Origin: an uncultured Eggerthellaceae bacterium
GTDB lineage: Bacteria > Actinomycetota > Coriobacteriia > Coriobacteriales > Eggerthellaceae
Assembly (NCBI GenBank): GCA_934648845.1
Contig: CAKUFS010000009.1
Coordinates: forward strand, 14,310 to 78,309
Direction: 5' to 3'
Length of the DNA: 64,000 nucleotides
Shown: positions 41,954 through 51,371 of the stretch, piece after piece
Layout of the letters: the number at the start of each line of letters is the position of its first letter
Position numbering within the stretch: position 1 is the first letter of the stretch
Notes under the pieces: generated by a model
Databases searched by the model: none
The model's input: only the letters and a program-made list of their open reading frames with translations
Told to the model about the DNA's origin: nothing
Program-made: the position numbers and the translations under genes

Positions 41954-44947
41954 CTACAACGCCGCCGCAACGGCAGCCTTCAGCTCCTGAATCACGCTCT
42001 TCGGAACGGCTGAGTAACCTCCCAGCACATATCCCCGATTAAAGAACGGCGCATAAGCCGTGAAAAACGCTTCCGCCGATTCTATATACTCTTCATCCGC
42101 ATACAAGATAGGTGCATTCGCCCTGCCACACAAAGGCCCCGCGCACAACGCATCGTAATACGATTGCGCCGTGGTCACAGCCGCTCCATTCATCTGCATG
42201 CCGTCTTCAAGACAACGATTGGCAAACAGGCGCGCAGTCTCGTAAGCATCATCGCCCGCCATACGGGATATATTGTTCACCACGCCGTAAAGCTGCGTGC
42301 CTATAGCCGAACTAACCGCGGAAGTACCGCCCATAACAATGACTTTCTTGAATCCACCGCTTGCTATGGCAGAAAGAGCATCGTTTTCAAGAACTAAGTC
42401 GGAATTCACCAGGAAAATGGGAGCTCCTTTTGCAAACGAATACGGAGAAGCCGCCAAGCCATCCAGATAAGAATTCACGGTGCATACAATGGCGGTATCG
42501 CCCCAGGCGCCCTCGCGCGTTCCTTCTCTATAGATTGCCATGGCGGTATCGCGCGCGTAGTCTCCCCACAGGCGCTCGACCTCGTTCACACCGGAAAGAT
42601 CCGATACTTGCTGCTCAACATCCAGGCTCACCGCCGAAGGGCCACCAACAATGTAAGCTTTCGATGCCCCCAATCGTCCAATAAGCGATGCCGTCTCGGG
42701 GCTGAGCGTCTCGGGGTCGGTCAAAAGAATGGGGCAATTCTTGATACCCGCAAGGCTTGCCGCCGTCAAAGCATCGTAGTACGAATCCATAGTGGCCACA
42801 ATAACGGTATCGGATCCGTTTTTATCACCGTAAACGCCATCAAGGAAGCCTTCAGAGACAATGGCATCCATGGTATTCACCACATAGTCACCTGCAAGAC
42901 GAGTAAACAAAGCATCTTCTGAAGCCACCGATAATACAGCGGCTTTCGCGTTCACTAAACCATTAGCAAATTCGTTATCGAACCCGGGCGCGCCCAAATC
43001 AGTTGCCGTATTTTCAAGATAGTACTCGGCATCAGCAGCAGTAAGATTAGGGTTGGCCGCATACATCAAAGCAAGCACGCCCGACACGATGGGAGCCGAA
43101 AAAGATGTGCCGGTGCAATAGGCTATCCCATAGGTATCCATATCGGTCGATACAGTTTTGATACAATATCCGGGTGCAGCTATATCCTTTGCAGGACCAT
43201 AACACGACCCCTTGCTTTGATCCGTGGAATCAACCCACCGCTCCGTAATCGTTGTCGCAATAACGCTGATAACATTATTTAAATCAGAGGGCGTATACAA
43301 TGCATCCGTGTTTTCGTTTCCTGCACTGCACACAACGGAAACACCCTTCTCAACGGCATGATTTATTGCCGTCTGAAGGCTTCCTTTTGCCTCTCCTCTT
43401 CCACCAAAGCTAATATTGATAACGCGTAAATTATCTATATCGTTTGAATTGATAACGTGCTCAATAGCCAAAGCGATGTGATCGTTTTTTGCATATGCAA
43501 GGTTGCCCTTAACGGAAGAAGCAATGTTCACGGGAACGATTTTTGCATTATGGGAAACACCACTTACGCCTTGGCCATCGTCGGTCTGAGCCGAAATAAC
43601 GCCAGCAACCCACGTTCCATGAGGATGTATGGGGTCTCCCGACATAGGAGACTCCGAGACCGCATCCCATGCATTGTCAAGGTCAAGGTTTGCTTGCAAA
43701 TCGGGAACAGCCCAAACACCCGTATCGAGAACGGCCACAGAAACGGCACCGTTGCATTGCGCCTGATTCCACGCATCGGTAATTCCAAGATAATCAAGAT
43801 ACCATTGGTCGCCTATATTGATATTGGAAGCATCACCGCCCTCGCTCGGCGACTGACTACCATCTTCGTTGCCAGAGCCAGACGGCTCAATCAATTCAAC
43901 GTGAACAACGTCTTCCAAAGAATACGCCTTGGAAGTAACGAGTTCGCTCGTAAGACCCTTAGGATAGAATGCCTCAATCCTCAACTGTCCTGTATCTGCC
44001 AGCTTCGTTGTATCCCCATACGGCCAGCCCAAACCAAGAATTGCCTTCTTTGCTTGATTGTAGTCAACGCCCGCATCGAACGTTATAGCAATATTGGGTT
44101 TCTCTTCGTAAACAGGACCCGTTGTGGAGTAATAAACAAGCTTCGCATCAACAATCCCAGCTTGCTGTTTTGCAATCTTTTTAGCATCGATTACCGTTAT
44201 TCCTGAAGGAATGGTAACCAAGAGCTCGTGATCATAAAACCAGCTGCTTTCACTGGAAGTTGTTCCCTGATAATAACCAACGCTCCAACCTTCCATGGAA
44301 AAAACGGTGTCGAGCGCTTTTTCAAGCGAGACGTCGGGCTCAAAAGCAAGATAGAGCTCTTTTTCGGAATAGTTCTCAAACGAATTAATGAGATTAACAT
44401 CTTGGTTGTCAAAAGGCCATTGTCGTGAGGTTGCCTCCATCGATTCATCGGGAAGATCAGAGACTTCTTCATCAATGGGACACGCTAAAATACGATTTAA
44501 CTCGGAATACCAAACTTTCCCCGAGCCAGCCGCTATTGCCATTGCGTCTCTCAAAGATTGAGATTCAGGAACAGTAACGGACATGCACTTCCAGCCGGCA
44601 TCATCATCCCACGAGATGACGGCGTCCTCGGTCCACCCCTGCGCCGTTACAAAAGCACGTCCAACCGTAAGTGGCGTTTTTGGCATAAATGTCAAAATCA
44701 TGCTGTTGGAAACATAATCAACGCCAGGTCGAAGGGAATCCCAATCAACTTGCTCATACGAGGCAGGCAGATCAACGTCGGTAACCCACGCGGCAACCCC
44801 TTCGAACGCGTCATCCCCAGTATTTGACTCTTCGGCATACGCAGAGGGAACCATGGAGAAGCAGAGAACAAGCGATAAAACACCGCTGATGAATCGAGAA
44901 CGCTCTAACGACAATTGTCGTTTTTTCACGTACCTGTTTTTGCCCAT
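41954..44947 (-). CDS. Secreted subtilisin-like (S8) protease with three CWB2 wall-binding repeats
   Basis: A 997-residue exported protease. Residues 1-38 are a signal peptide (LVLCFSMVPSAYA then EES). Residues about 40-385 form an N-terminal region that may be a prodomain with repeats (PLTVGRAFVTAQGW, SLEKALDTVFSMEGW, DYNQAKKAILGLGW). The S8 domain (about 390-660) has all catalytic residues: Asp in VAVLDTGVW (near 407), His in HPHGTWVAG (near 443), Ser in GTSFSAPIVSG (near 613), and the oxyanion Asn in VVCSAGNEN. The last 300 residues hold three cell-wall-binding-repeat-2 units (RLAGDYVVNTMDAI, RLWGDYARDTAMAI, RMAGDDAYETARLF), which attach proteins to the wall non-covalently. Start fixed by AAAGGAGG. 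The gene has its own promoter. Confidence 0.92.
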   Translation of the reverse strand: MGKNRYVKKRQLSLERSRFISGVLSLVLCFSMVPSAYAEESNTGDDAFEGVAAWVTDVDLPASYEQVDWDSLRPGVDYVSNSMILTFMPKTPLTVGRAFVTAQGWTEDAVISWDDDAGWKCMSVTVPESQSLRDAMAIAAGSGKVWYSELNRILACPIDEEVSDLPDESMEATSRQWPFDNQDVNLINSFENYSEKELYLAFEPDVSLEKALDTVFSMEGWSVGYYQGTTSSESSWFYDHELLVTIPSGITVIDAKKIAKQQAGIVDAKLVYYSTTGPVYEEKPNIAITFDAGVDYNQAKKAILGLGWPYGDTTKLADTGQLRIEAFYPKGLTSELVTSKAYSLEDVVHVELIEPSGSGNEDGSQSPSEGGDASNINIGDQWYLDYLGITDAWNQAQCNGAVSVAVLDTGVWAVPDLQANLDLDNAWDAVSESPMSGDPIHPHGTWVAGVISAQTDDGQGVSGVSHNAKIVPVNIASSVKGNLAYAKNDHIALAIEHVINSNDIDNLRVINISFGGRGEAKGSLQTAINHAVEKGVSVVCSAGNENTDALYTPSDLNNVISVIATTITERWVDSTDQSKGSCYGPAKDIAAPGYCIKTVSTDMDTYGIAYCTGTSFSAPIVSGVLALMYAANPNLTAADAEYYLENTATDLGAPGFDNEFANGLVNAKAAVLSVASEDALFTRLAGDYVVNTMDAIVSEGFLDGVYGDKNGSDTVIVATMDSYYDALTAASLAGIKNCPILLTDPETLSPETASLIGRLGASKAYIVGGPSAVSLDVEQQVSDLSGVNEVERLWGDYARDTAMAIYREGTREGAWGDTAIVCTVNSYLDGLAASPYSFAKGAPIFLVNSDLVLENDALSAIASGGFKKVIVMGGTSAVSSAIGTQLYGVVNNISRMAGDDAYETARLFANRCLEDGMQMNGAAVTTAQSYYDALCAGPLCGRANAPILYADEEYIESAEAFFTAYAPFFNRGYVLGGYSAVPKSVIQELKAAVAAAL

Positions 44948-44991
44948 AAACTTTCCTCCTTTTTACGTGAGTGCTTCTTACGGATGGACTG

Positions 44992-45020
44992 ATACTATCA
45001 TCCCCCTCTTTTCTTGTCAA
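44992..45020 (-). promoter_or_regulatory. Sigma-70 type promoter of the subtilisin gene
   Basis: On the minus strand TTGACA (45020-45015), a 17-bp spacer and TAGTAT (44997-44992), about 45 nt before the start codon. The -35 box lies inside a hairpin (45004-45027; CCCTCTTTT with AAAAGAGGG) that could also end upstream transcription or hold a regulator site. Confidence 0.75.
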
Positions 45021-45087
45021 AAGAGGGTATCGATACAGCGCTCTGAGCAGGGAGAATAGAGTTTTTAAGCACGCACCCGCAAAACCA

Positions 45088-48000
45088 CTAGCAGCGCTGC
45101 CGACGGCGGAGGTGATGCGAAACAATCGCGGCAACAACCATTGCTGCAAGCGTGATGCCGCTTATCACGGCGCTTACTGCAAACGCCTTATTCACGTAAT
45201 AGAATTCAACCTGATGTTGACCTGGCTGCACCACCACGCCCGGGAAAAGCTCGCTGACATGCAAGACATCAACTTCTTGCCCATCAATACGACAGTGCCA
45301 ACCCGAAGAATAAGGAGCGTTGATTGCCAAAATGCCCGCTTCATCAGCAGAGACGGTTCCCGACACTTTAGGACCATCAACCACCAGGTTCTCCAGATTT
45401 ACCGCATTCACGCTTTCGGTCCACGCGGCAAGCTGGTCATAGGGCGCCACTTCCAAAGAGCACTCCCACAAGCTGAAATACCCCCAGGGAACCTTGATTT
45501 CCAACGTTTCGGCATTTCCGGGAATGGCCAGGCAGAACGTGGTTTGGTCGTACCCCCAGCGGCTTTCCGCAGCGCTCAAATAGTATTCCGTTCCGTTGAC
45601 GAAGAAACTGCAGCCCCACAAATTCGGGTTCTCGGTGCCAAATGCGAACAAATACGCGCCGTCAACCATCGGCAGCTCAATTCTCACCGTGCTGTTCCCG
45701 CCCGCATTCAGCGTGCCCTCCTGAGCGGTTCCTTCGAACGTGCAATCTTCAAACGTTACTGCCAAAGACGAAAGATCAACCGTGCGAGCAGAGTCCAACG
45801 TGGCAGACTCCCCCTGGAAAACGGGAATGTCGTACTCTTGCGCGCACCCTTCGGCGTTTTCCAGAACGGCGGTCTGCAAAAGCAACGCATCCCGCTGCCC
45901 GAACGTGAGCTGATGCGCCACGTTGGAAGGAAGCACCGAGTTGTACCACAAATCAATCCCACAAGCATTCGTGTTCTTCCATACCGTTTGCCCGTTCTCG
46001 AGCTGGACCTGCTCATATCCCGCTAGCGGCGTGTTCGCGTCGTATTCGGTGTTCAGCTTATAGCCCACACCCCAAGCGTTTTCCAAGAACAGGCGGTTGC
46101 CCAAACCGCGATACTGCGATGCAGAAAGTGTGGTGGACGTAACCGCATACGACTTCTTCAGCACGCGGCTGAGCGAACGCGGAATCATGGAATTGTACGC
46201 ACTTGTCCCATACGTGCCACAAATCCACGAGCGATTCTCCACGCGCGCTTCGCTTTCATCGTAAACGCGATTTATGGTTGCCTCGGCGTCGTAAGTGCGG
46301 TAGAACTCGTTTTCGCCGGGTTGAAGCTGCGCATATGCTGCCTGAGTGGCGGCGTTGCCCTCGAACGACTCGTTCAACTGGTCATACGAATCGTATCGCT
46401 GCACGCCCGGATGCGCACAATCGCTTTGCAAGGCGCGAAGGGGGCCAAACGGCATGATCAGAACAGCCGCAGCGCAGAACGCGACAACGGCAAGCGCGAG
46501 GGGCACGTTTTTCGCCGCACGCTGATCACGAAAGCGCTGCGACAGCGCCAACAGAGCGATGAACAGGCAGCCCAGTGCCAGGTGAACCATCATTTCCGCG
46601 GTAAACGCGGGGAATTCATACCCCGATTCTGCGTTGGCAAACGCCCATCGCGCGTCAAGCGAAATCAAGCTCGCCGCCAACAGCGCGGCAACAAACACCA
46701 GCGCCAGCGCCTTGATTCTTTTTTGGACCAGCAGCGCTTCCAGCCACGCAGGAAACGCATAGGCAACCGCGAAGATAACCAGGAAATACCACCGATTCGA
46801 AGGATAGGACACGCCACTGAACAGGCTTGATGCCGCAGGGCTTATACTCAGCAGCAACACAATAACGGCCAGAATCGTCTTTTTCCGCACATCGCCCGAT
46901 GCATCGCGCCAATGAATGAAAGGCATTAAAAGCAACGCCAAGGGGAAGGCGAACGTCTGCAGGTCCATAGCAGAAGCGGGCGTGTATCCCAAGAAGAAAA
47001 TCTCGGGCAGCAAGGCAAGCGTTTCCAGCTTTGGAAGCGGGCTCATGGTCACCAGCTGCGCCACGCGATCGGCGGAAAGAAACGCCTTCACCGAGGGAAG
47101 AAATGCCACGGCAGCCAGCGCAAGCGCCACCAGCATGATAAGCGCCAGCACGCCTATGCGGCACGCGTAAAGAGCAAACGGCGAAGCTGCGCCTTTCCGA
47201 GGTTTCGTTCCACCCTTCGTGCACGGTTCGCCAGCCGCTTCACCGGGGCCTTCGCCTGCTGTTTTCGCAGGTGCAGGCGCCACAAACGCACCTTCGGGAG
47301 CCCCGTTGGCTGCCTTGCTGGACCCTTCGCCTGCTGTTTTCGCAGGTGCAGATGCCGCAAAGGCGCCTTCAGGCACGCCTTCGGAAGCCTTCCCCACGCC
47401 TTCGCCCTTCTCCCAAACGGGCAGCGAGAAAATAAGCGCGAAGATAACTAGGAACAGAACCGTCATGTAGCCGAAGTAAAAGCTGTTCGCGATTGCAAGG
47501 GCGCAGGCGATGATCAGAGCAAACGGCCTGTTCGTGCGCATGAAACGGTTGTATGCCATGATAATCAGCGGCGGCCACAGCATGGCATCCGTCATGAAAT
47601 CGAACGCAAACGAGTTGTCGATAAACCAAAATGAGCAGCCGTAGACTACTGCGCCTAAAAACGACAGGAGCGCAGGGCGCTTCTCTTGGCGACACAGGCG
47701 GTACAAAAAGAGCATGCACAGCGTTTGCTTTACGATGCTTCCCACCAGGCGCCATGCCTGCGTGGTGGCAAAATCGGCCCCCGCCGCACCAAACAGGCAC
47801 TTGACCAGGAACATTACGTAGAAAAACGGCGATGTCGAGTAATAGTAGGCAAATTCGGAATACAGATCGCCGCCCAAACCGTAATTCCACGACCAGAAAA
47901 GATCACCCGAAAGAAGAGCCTTCTCAAGCAGCGAGATAGCGGGAATCATCTGCGACGTTGCATCACCACCAACGTAGGTAAACGCAATAAACGGGTCGCC

Positions 48001-48219
48001 GGAAAACTGCGGCAGAAACACCGCGTGCGAGCACAAGGCCAAAAGCGCAAACACCAGCAGGGGTGCAACGTATTCAGTTACGATTCGTCTTGATTGTTGC
48101 GTGAATTTCAAAGATCCAAACGCCCCGCTTCTCAAACCCTTTCGAATAAACGCTCGCAAACGTTTTCCCTGCTCTTTTTTGCAGCACCTCATTGTAACCG
48201 CGAAGTATGATAAAAGCAT
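45088..48219 (-). CDS. YfhO-like (GT-C fold) polytopic membrane protein
   Basis: A 1043-residue membrane protein. It has an N-terminal half with about 12 helices (SHAVFLPQFSGDPFIAFTYV, then DATSQMIPAISLLEKALLSG) in the arrangement of YfhO proteins, a GT-C-like group in B. subtilis and others needed to glycosylate lipoteichoic acid or wall glycopolymers. After about residue 600 comes a beta-rich outside part and one last helix (VSAVISGITLAAMVVAAIV) with an Arg-rich tail. Between helices near residues 274-340 is a low-complexity insert with two 25-residue repeats (EGAFAASAPAKTAGEG, then EGAFVAPAPAKTAGEG). No clear ribosome site precedes 48219; ATG at 48192 is an alternative. It probably uses a lipid-linked sugar such as the GT2 product. 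Confidence 0.82.
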   Translation of the reverse strand: MLLSYFAVTMRCCKKEQGKRLRAFIRKGLRSGAFGSLKFTQQSRRIVTEYVAPLLVFALLALCSHAVFLPQFSGDPFIAFTYVGGDATSQMIPAISLLEKALLSGDLFWSWNYGLGGDLYSEFAYYYSTSPFFYVMFLVKCLFGAAGADFATTQAWRLVGSIVKQTLCMLFLYRLCRQEKRPALLSFLGAVVYGCSFWFIDNSFAFDFMTDAMLWPPLIIMAYNRFMRTNRPFALIIACALAIANSFYFGYMTVLFLVIFALIFSLPVWEKGEGVGKASEGVPEGAFAASAPAKTAGEGSSKAANGAPEGAFVAPAPAKTAGEGPGEAAGEPCTKGGTKPRKGAASPFALYACRIGVLALIMLVALALAAVAFLPSVKAFLSADRVAQLVTMSPLPKLETLALLPEIFFLGYTPASAMDLQTFAFPLALLLMPFIHWRDASGDVRKKTILAVIVLLLSISPAASSLFSGVSYPSNRWYFLVIFAVAYAFPAWLEALLVQKRIKALALVFVAALLAASLISLDARWAFANAESGYEFPAFTAEMMVHLALGCLFIALLALSQRFRDQRAAKNVPLALAVVAFCAAAVLIMPFGPLRALQSDCAHPGVQRYDSYDQLNESFEGNAATQAAYAQLQPGENEFYRTYDAEATINRVYDESEARVENRSWICGTYGTSAYNSMIPRSLSRVLKKSYAVTSTTLSASQYRGLGNRLFLENAWGVGYKLNTEYDANTPLAGYEQVQLENGQTVWKNTNACGIDLWYNSVLPSNVAHQLTFGQRDALLLQTAVLENAEGCAQEYDIPVFQGESATLDSARTVDLSSLAVTFEDCTFEGTAQEGTLNAGGNSTVRIELPMVDGAYLFAFGTENPNLWGCSFFVNGTEYYLSAAESRWGYDQTTFCLAIPGNAETLEIKVPWGYFSLWECSLEVAPYDQLAAWTESVNAVNLENLVVDGPKVSGTVSADEAGILAINAPYSSGWHCRIDGQEVDVLHVSELFPGVVVQPGQHQVEFYYVNKAFAVSAVISGITLAAMVVAAIVSHHLRRRQRC
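47249..47398. repeat. 75-bp in-frame tandem duplication inside the YfhO-like gene
   Basis: Two units, 47249-47323 and 47324-47398, both begin CCTTCGCCTGCTGTTTTCGC. The period of 25 codons keeps the frame and gives the two Ala/Pro/Gly-rich protein repeats. Confidence 0.85.
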
Positions 48220-48358
48220 GGGGCACGGTTAAATTGTATTATTTAGACAAATAACCGATAAGTCCTGCTTCTTCGCGATAAAATAAATCGATTTAGGCAT
48301 TACGTAACTCATGCATTTCCATATATTGACGCCTTAAACGAACCCAAAGGAGTATGCC

Positions 48359-50533
48359 ATGGTTAAACGTTTCTCACACAAACAAGGCGCCTGCACTGCC
48401 GCGAGCGCCACACGGGGAAAAACACGCAAGAGCACCGCGTGCCTTGCAGCGGTTCTTTCGGTTGCGCTGGCCTTTTGCGTTCCCATTGTTCCTGCCGCTT
48501 ACGCCGCACAAGAAACCGCGAGCGATGTGGAAGGAAACCCCGTCCTCATTCCTGCCGATAAGGTGGTCACGCCATCGTTCGACCTGGATGAGCTCGATGC
48601 GATTCTGAGCGAAGGCGACGATGAAGATGCGGTTTCGGGCGCGCAAACGTACAGCAGCATGGCCATGCTTGCATCCGATTTCGATGAAAACGCCACCGCA
48701 GACGCAACAAACACGCAGGTCATTGAGCTCTACGGCGACATGCAATACGATACTGCAGCCGCAGAAGCGCTCTATTCCTTCACTTCCAGCGAATACGCCA
48801 TTATCGCCAACGGCATCACGGGGGTCGATGCTCTTTCCGCAACAGCGCTGGCCGGTGCGCTTGAGTGCCCCATTCTGCTGGCGAGCTTCGATTATCTTCC
48901 CTCGGCAACCGAGCAGGCACTTAAAACGCTCGGCATAACCAAGCCCATTCTGGTTGGTGGCACGGCGGCCTTGTCCGAAGAAGTGGCAAGCGAAGTTCAG
49001 GCAGTCACCGGAGGCGAGCCGCTTCGCCTATGGGGCAGCGGCATCATCGACACGCAGCTTGACATCTTCCGCTATGGCCAGGAAAACAACTTGTGGAGCG
49101 ACACGTGCCTAATTGCGCAAGGCATCAACTCTTACGCCGACGCACTCTCCTTTTCTCCCATTGCTTACAAGATGAAGGCGCCCGTTTTCCTGGTGGATAC
49201 CGATGGCCTTTTGCCCGAAAGCTCGCAGGAGGCACTTAAGTCGGGCAATTTCACCCGCGCGTACGTGGGCGGTCTTCAAGCTGCCGTTGCGGAAGAGACT
49301 ATTCCCGTGGTGCGCGGCTTGCTCAGCGGAAGCGCTACCGAGCTGAATGGATCCGTGGTGCGTTTGGGCGGCAGGCTTTTGTACGACACCAGCGCTGTTA
49401 TTGCAAAATGGGCGGTTGACGAGGGCATTCTTTCCTGGAACAACGCTGCGTTCGCTACGGGCACTACCATGACCGACAGCTTGGCTGGCAGCGCGGTGCA
49501 GGCACGCGACAATTCCGTGATTCTGCTCATCGACCCCGAATACTACTCCACGCTTAACACCATTGCCGAATATAAGAACGACGTGAACACCATCAAGTTC
49601 TTCGGCGGCCCCATGGTGGTATCGGTTAGCACGCGCGACAACGTGACCGACACGCTTGGTTTGCCCCGCAGCGATTTAAGCGTGAGCACACCTAATTCCG
49701 AGATTTACAACTACGAGGCCATTGCTCTTTCGCTTTCCGAGTTTGCGCAGATGGAAGTGGGCTACAAGGTCAATTCCGATGGAAGCAGCTGCAGCAAGAG
49801 CGACATTTTGGAATACCTTGACCCCACGCGCTTCGACAACACGACCTCTGAATACATGCAGTTTGTCAACATCGGCGCAGGTTATTCGGGTATTTCCGCG
49901 GAAACTATCGATGCCTTCATCGACAGATATTGCACCGGCGTTGAGAACTCCTACAACAGCGGCTCGCGTGTGGATTACTACGGCTTCCCCATTACCAGCA
50001 AGCTACGCGGCATGGGCGCCACCATTGTTCAGGCGGCGAAGGATTACAACATCAACGAGGCGTATTTGCTGGCGCACGCCATTATCGAAAGCGAATGGGG
50101 CTGCTCTCCACTGTCCCAGGGGCTTCTTTGGAATCGCGACGAGCATGAATGGGAAGACTGCGGCTATCTGAATTTCTTTGGTATTGGTGCGTTTGATAGC
50201 GACCCTGAAAACGGCGCATCGTTTGGCAAGTATTACGGTTGGAGCACGCCCGAGGCTGCCATCCGCGGTGGTGCGGCTTGGATTTCCAAATATTACATCC
50301 ATTCAGGAAACGCCAGTTCAGGCGATCAAAACACGCTGTGGAAAATGGCATGGGACGCAACGGCGGCGCAAAAGTACGGCAACATGTCGCATGCGCACCA
50401 GTATGCCACGAGCCGCACGTGGGCCATTGGCATTGCGCGCACCATGGACAACCTGTACACCCGCCACATGGGGCGCTATTTCGACTTCGATGAACTGGGG
50501 ATTTCCGTTATCGTTCCTGTTTTCAAGGACTAG
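48359..50533 (+). CDS. Secreted glucosaminidase with CWB2 wall-binding repeats
   Basis: A 724-residue exported autolysin. The signal peptide is about residues 1-48 (LAAVLSVALAFCVPIVPAAYA). Residues about 115-430 contain CWB2 repeats (ELYGDMQYDTAAAEAL, RLWGSGIIDTQLDIF, RLGGRLLYDTSAVIA; GGTAALSEEV). The C-terminal domain (about 555-715) is a LytG/GH73-type endo-beta-N-acetylglucosaminidase, with the likely catalytic Glu577 in LLAHAIIESEWGCSPL and YLNFFGIGA further on. It should cut glycan strands during growth. AAAGGAG precedes ATG by seven bases. It diverges from the YfhO-like gene, and a terminator lies 85 bp downstream. The CWB2 type is shared with the subtilisin at 41954. Confidence 0.92.
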   Translation: MVKRFSHKQGACTAASATRGKTRKSTACLAAVLSVALAFCVPIVPAAYAAQETASDVEGNPVLIPADKVVTPSFDLDELDAILSEGDDEDAVSGAQTYSSMAMLASDFDENATADATNTQVIELYGDMQYDTAAAEALYSFTSSEYAIIANGITGVDALSATALAGALECPILLASFDYLPSATEQALKTLGITKPILVGGTAALSEEVASEVQAVTGGEPLRLWGSGIIDTQLDIFRYGQENNLWSDTCLIAQGINSYADALSFSPIAYKMKAPVFLVDTDGLLPESSQEALKSGNFTRAYVGGLQAAVAEETIPVVRGLLSGSATELNGSVVRLGGRLLYDTSAVIAKWAVDEGILSWNNAAFATGTTMTDSLAGSAVQARDNSVILLIDPEYYSTLNTIAEYKNDVNTIKFFGGPMVVSVSTRDNVTDTLGLPRSDLSVSTPNSEIYNYEAIALSLSEFAQMEVGYKVNSDGSSCSKSDILEYLDPTRFDNTTSEYMQFVNIGAGYSGISAETIDAFIDRYCTGVENSYNSGSRVDYYGFPITSKLRGMGATIVQAAKDYNINEAYLLAHAIIESEWGCSPLSQGLLWNRDEHEWEDCGYLNFFGIGAFDSDPENGASFGKYYGWSTPEAAIRGGAAWISKYYIHSGNASSGDQNTLWKMAWDATAAQKYGNMSHAHQYATSRTWAIGIARTMDNLYTRHMGRYFDFDELGISVIVPVFKD

Positions 50534-50618
50534 ATCCCCTTCGGTTCCGCTCTTCAAGACGTTCGGTGCTGCGAAGCGGTCGATGCGGCGCCTTGAACCA
50601 AGCTCGCCAAAGCGCAAA

Positions 50619-50644
50619 GAAGCTCCCTGCGGGGAGCTTCTTTT
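50619..50644 (+). terminator. Rho-independent terminator of the glucosaminidase gene
   Basis: GAAGCTCCC and GGGAGCTTC form a 9-bp stem with a four-base loop, followed by TTTT. Confidence 0.85.
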
Positions 50645-50811
50645 GGTTCTACTTGTTTTACAACCGCCACCAACAACAGCAAAGCCGGAGTTGCAGCGCA
50701 AAAACGACAACCGAGCTGTTTTTCCACGACACCAAAGCCGCAACCATACGTGCTTTACCTGCAAGCAAGCAGCCCCGCTGCATTCCACGAGCCGCAAGCC
50801 GCAAGCCGCAC

Positions 50812-51087
50812 TTAAATCTGATGCTTCACACGATCGCGCTCTTCGGCGCGCTTCGCATCGTTGAAGCGATCGAGCGTACCCACCAAATAGCCGGTAATGC
50901 GGCGAATGCGCTCAAAACCGGGCGCCGGCTCGAAATAATGCAGCTCAACGTCGTCGCCGTCAACATGCGCCTCTACGCGGCATACTTCCGGGTGCTGCTC
51001 TTTTGCACGCGCCACATAGGCAGCTGCTTCCTTTGCGCTAATATCCGCTTCGCACTCAAATACTACGCCATCGATTTCTTCACGCAT
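50812..51087 (-). CDS. Small NrdD-C-terminus-like protein without the cysteines
   Basis: A 91-residue soluble protein. The ATG at 51087 has GGAG six bases ahead, better than the TTG four codons upstream. The last third (RIRRITGYLVGTLDRFND, AKRAEERDRVKH) resembles the C-terminal end of anaerobic ribonucleotide reductases, where R.TGYL...R.N..K..E...RVKH follows the cysteines that bind zinc and carry the glycyl radical. The cysteine pairs and glycyl-radical motif are missing. The first part (DGVVFECEADISAKEAAAYVA) is unlike NrdD. Small proteins of this type are common in Coriobacteria and Clostridia and are usually annotated through the NRDD domain. A regulatory role is only a guess. Genes on both sides are unrelated. 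Confidence 0.65.
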   Translation of the reverse strand: MREEIDGVVFECEADISAKEAAAYVARAKEQHPEVCRVEAHVDGDDVELHYFEPAPGFERIRRITGYLVGTLDRFNDAKRAEERDRVKHQI

Positions 51088-51371
51088 TTCTATCTCCAAT
51101 CACAATATGTTGTGTTTTAAAAATCACTTACCACTATTTGTTGCGGTTCATAATAGTGCGAACGATGCAGGAAATCAACTATCAAACGCAAAAACGCACA
51201 AGATTATTCCTATACGGAAGCAAGGATTTTCGACAGTTTATTTGTAGGAGAGCGATGCGCAGCAGAAACAGCTCAAATGGATAGCCAAACAGGCCGCAAG
51301 CAAAAGCAGCTCGCCGTTGCTTCTTGGGACGCCGGAAAGCAACGCCAACCAATGCAGGCGATTTTAAGCCG

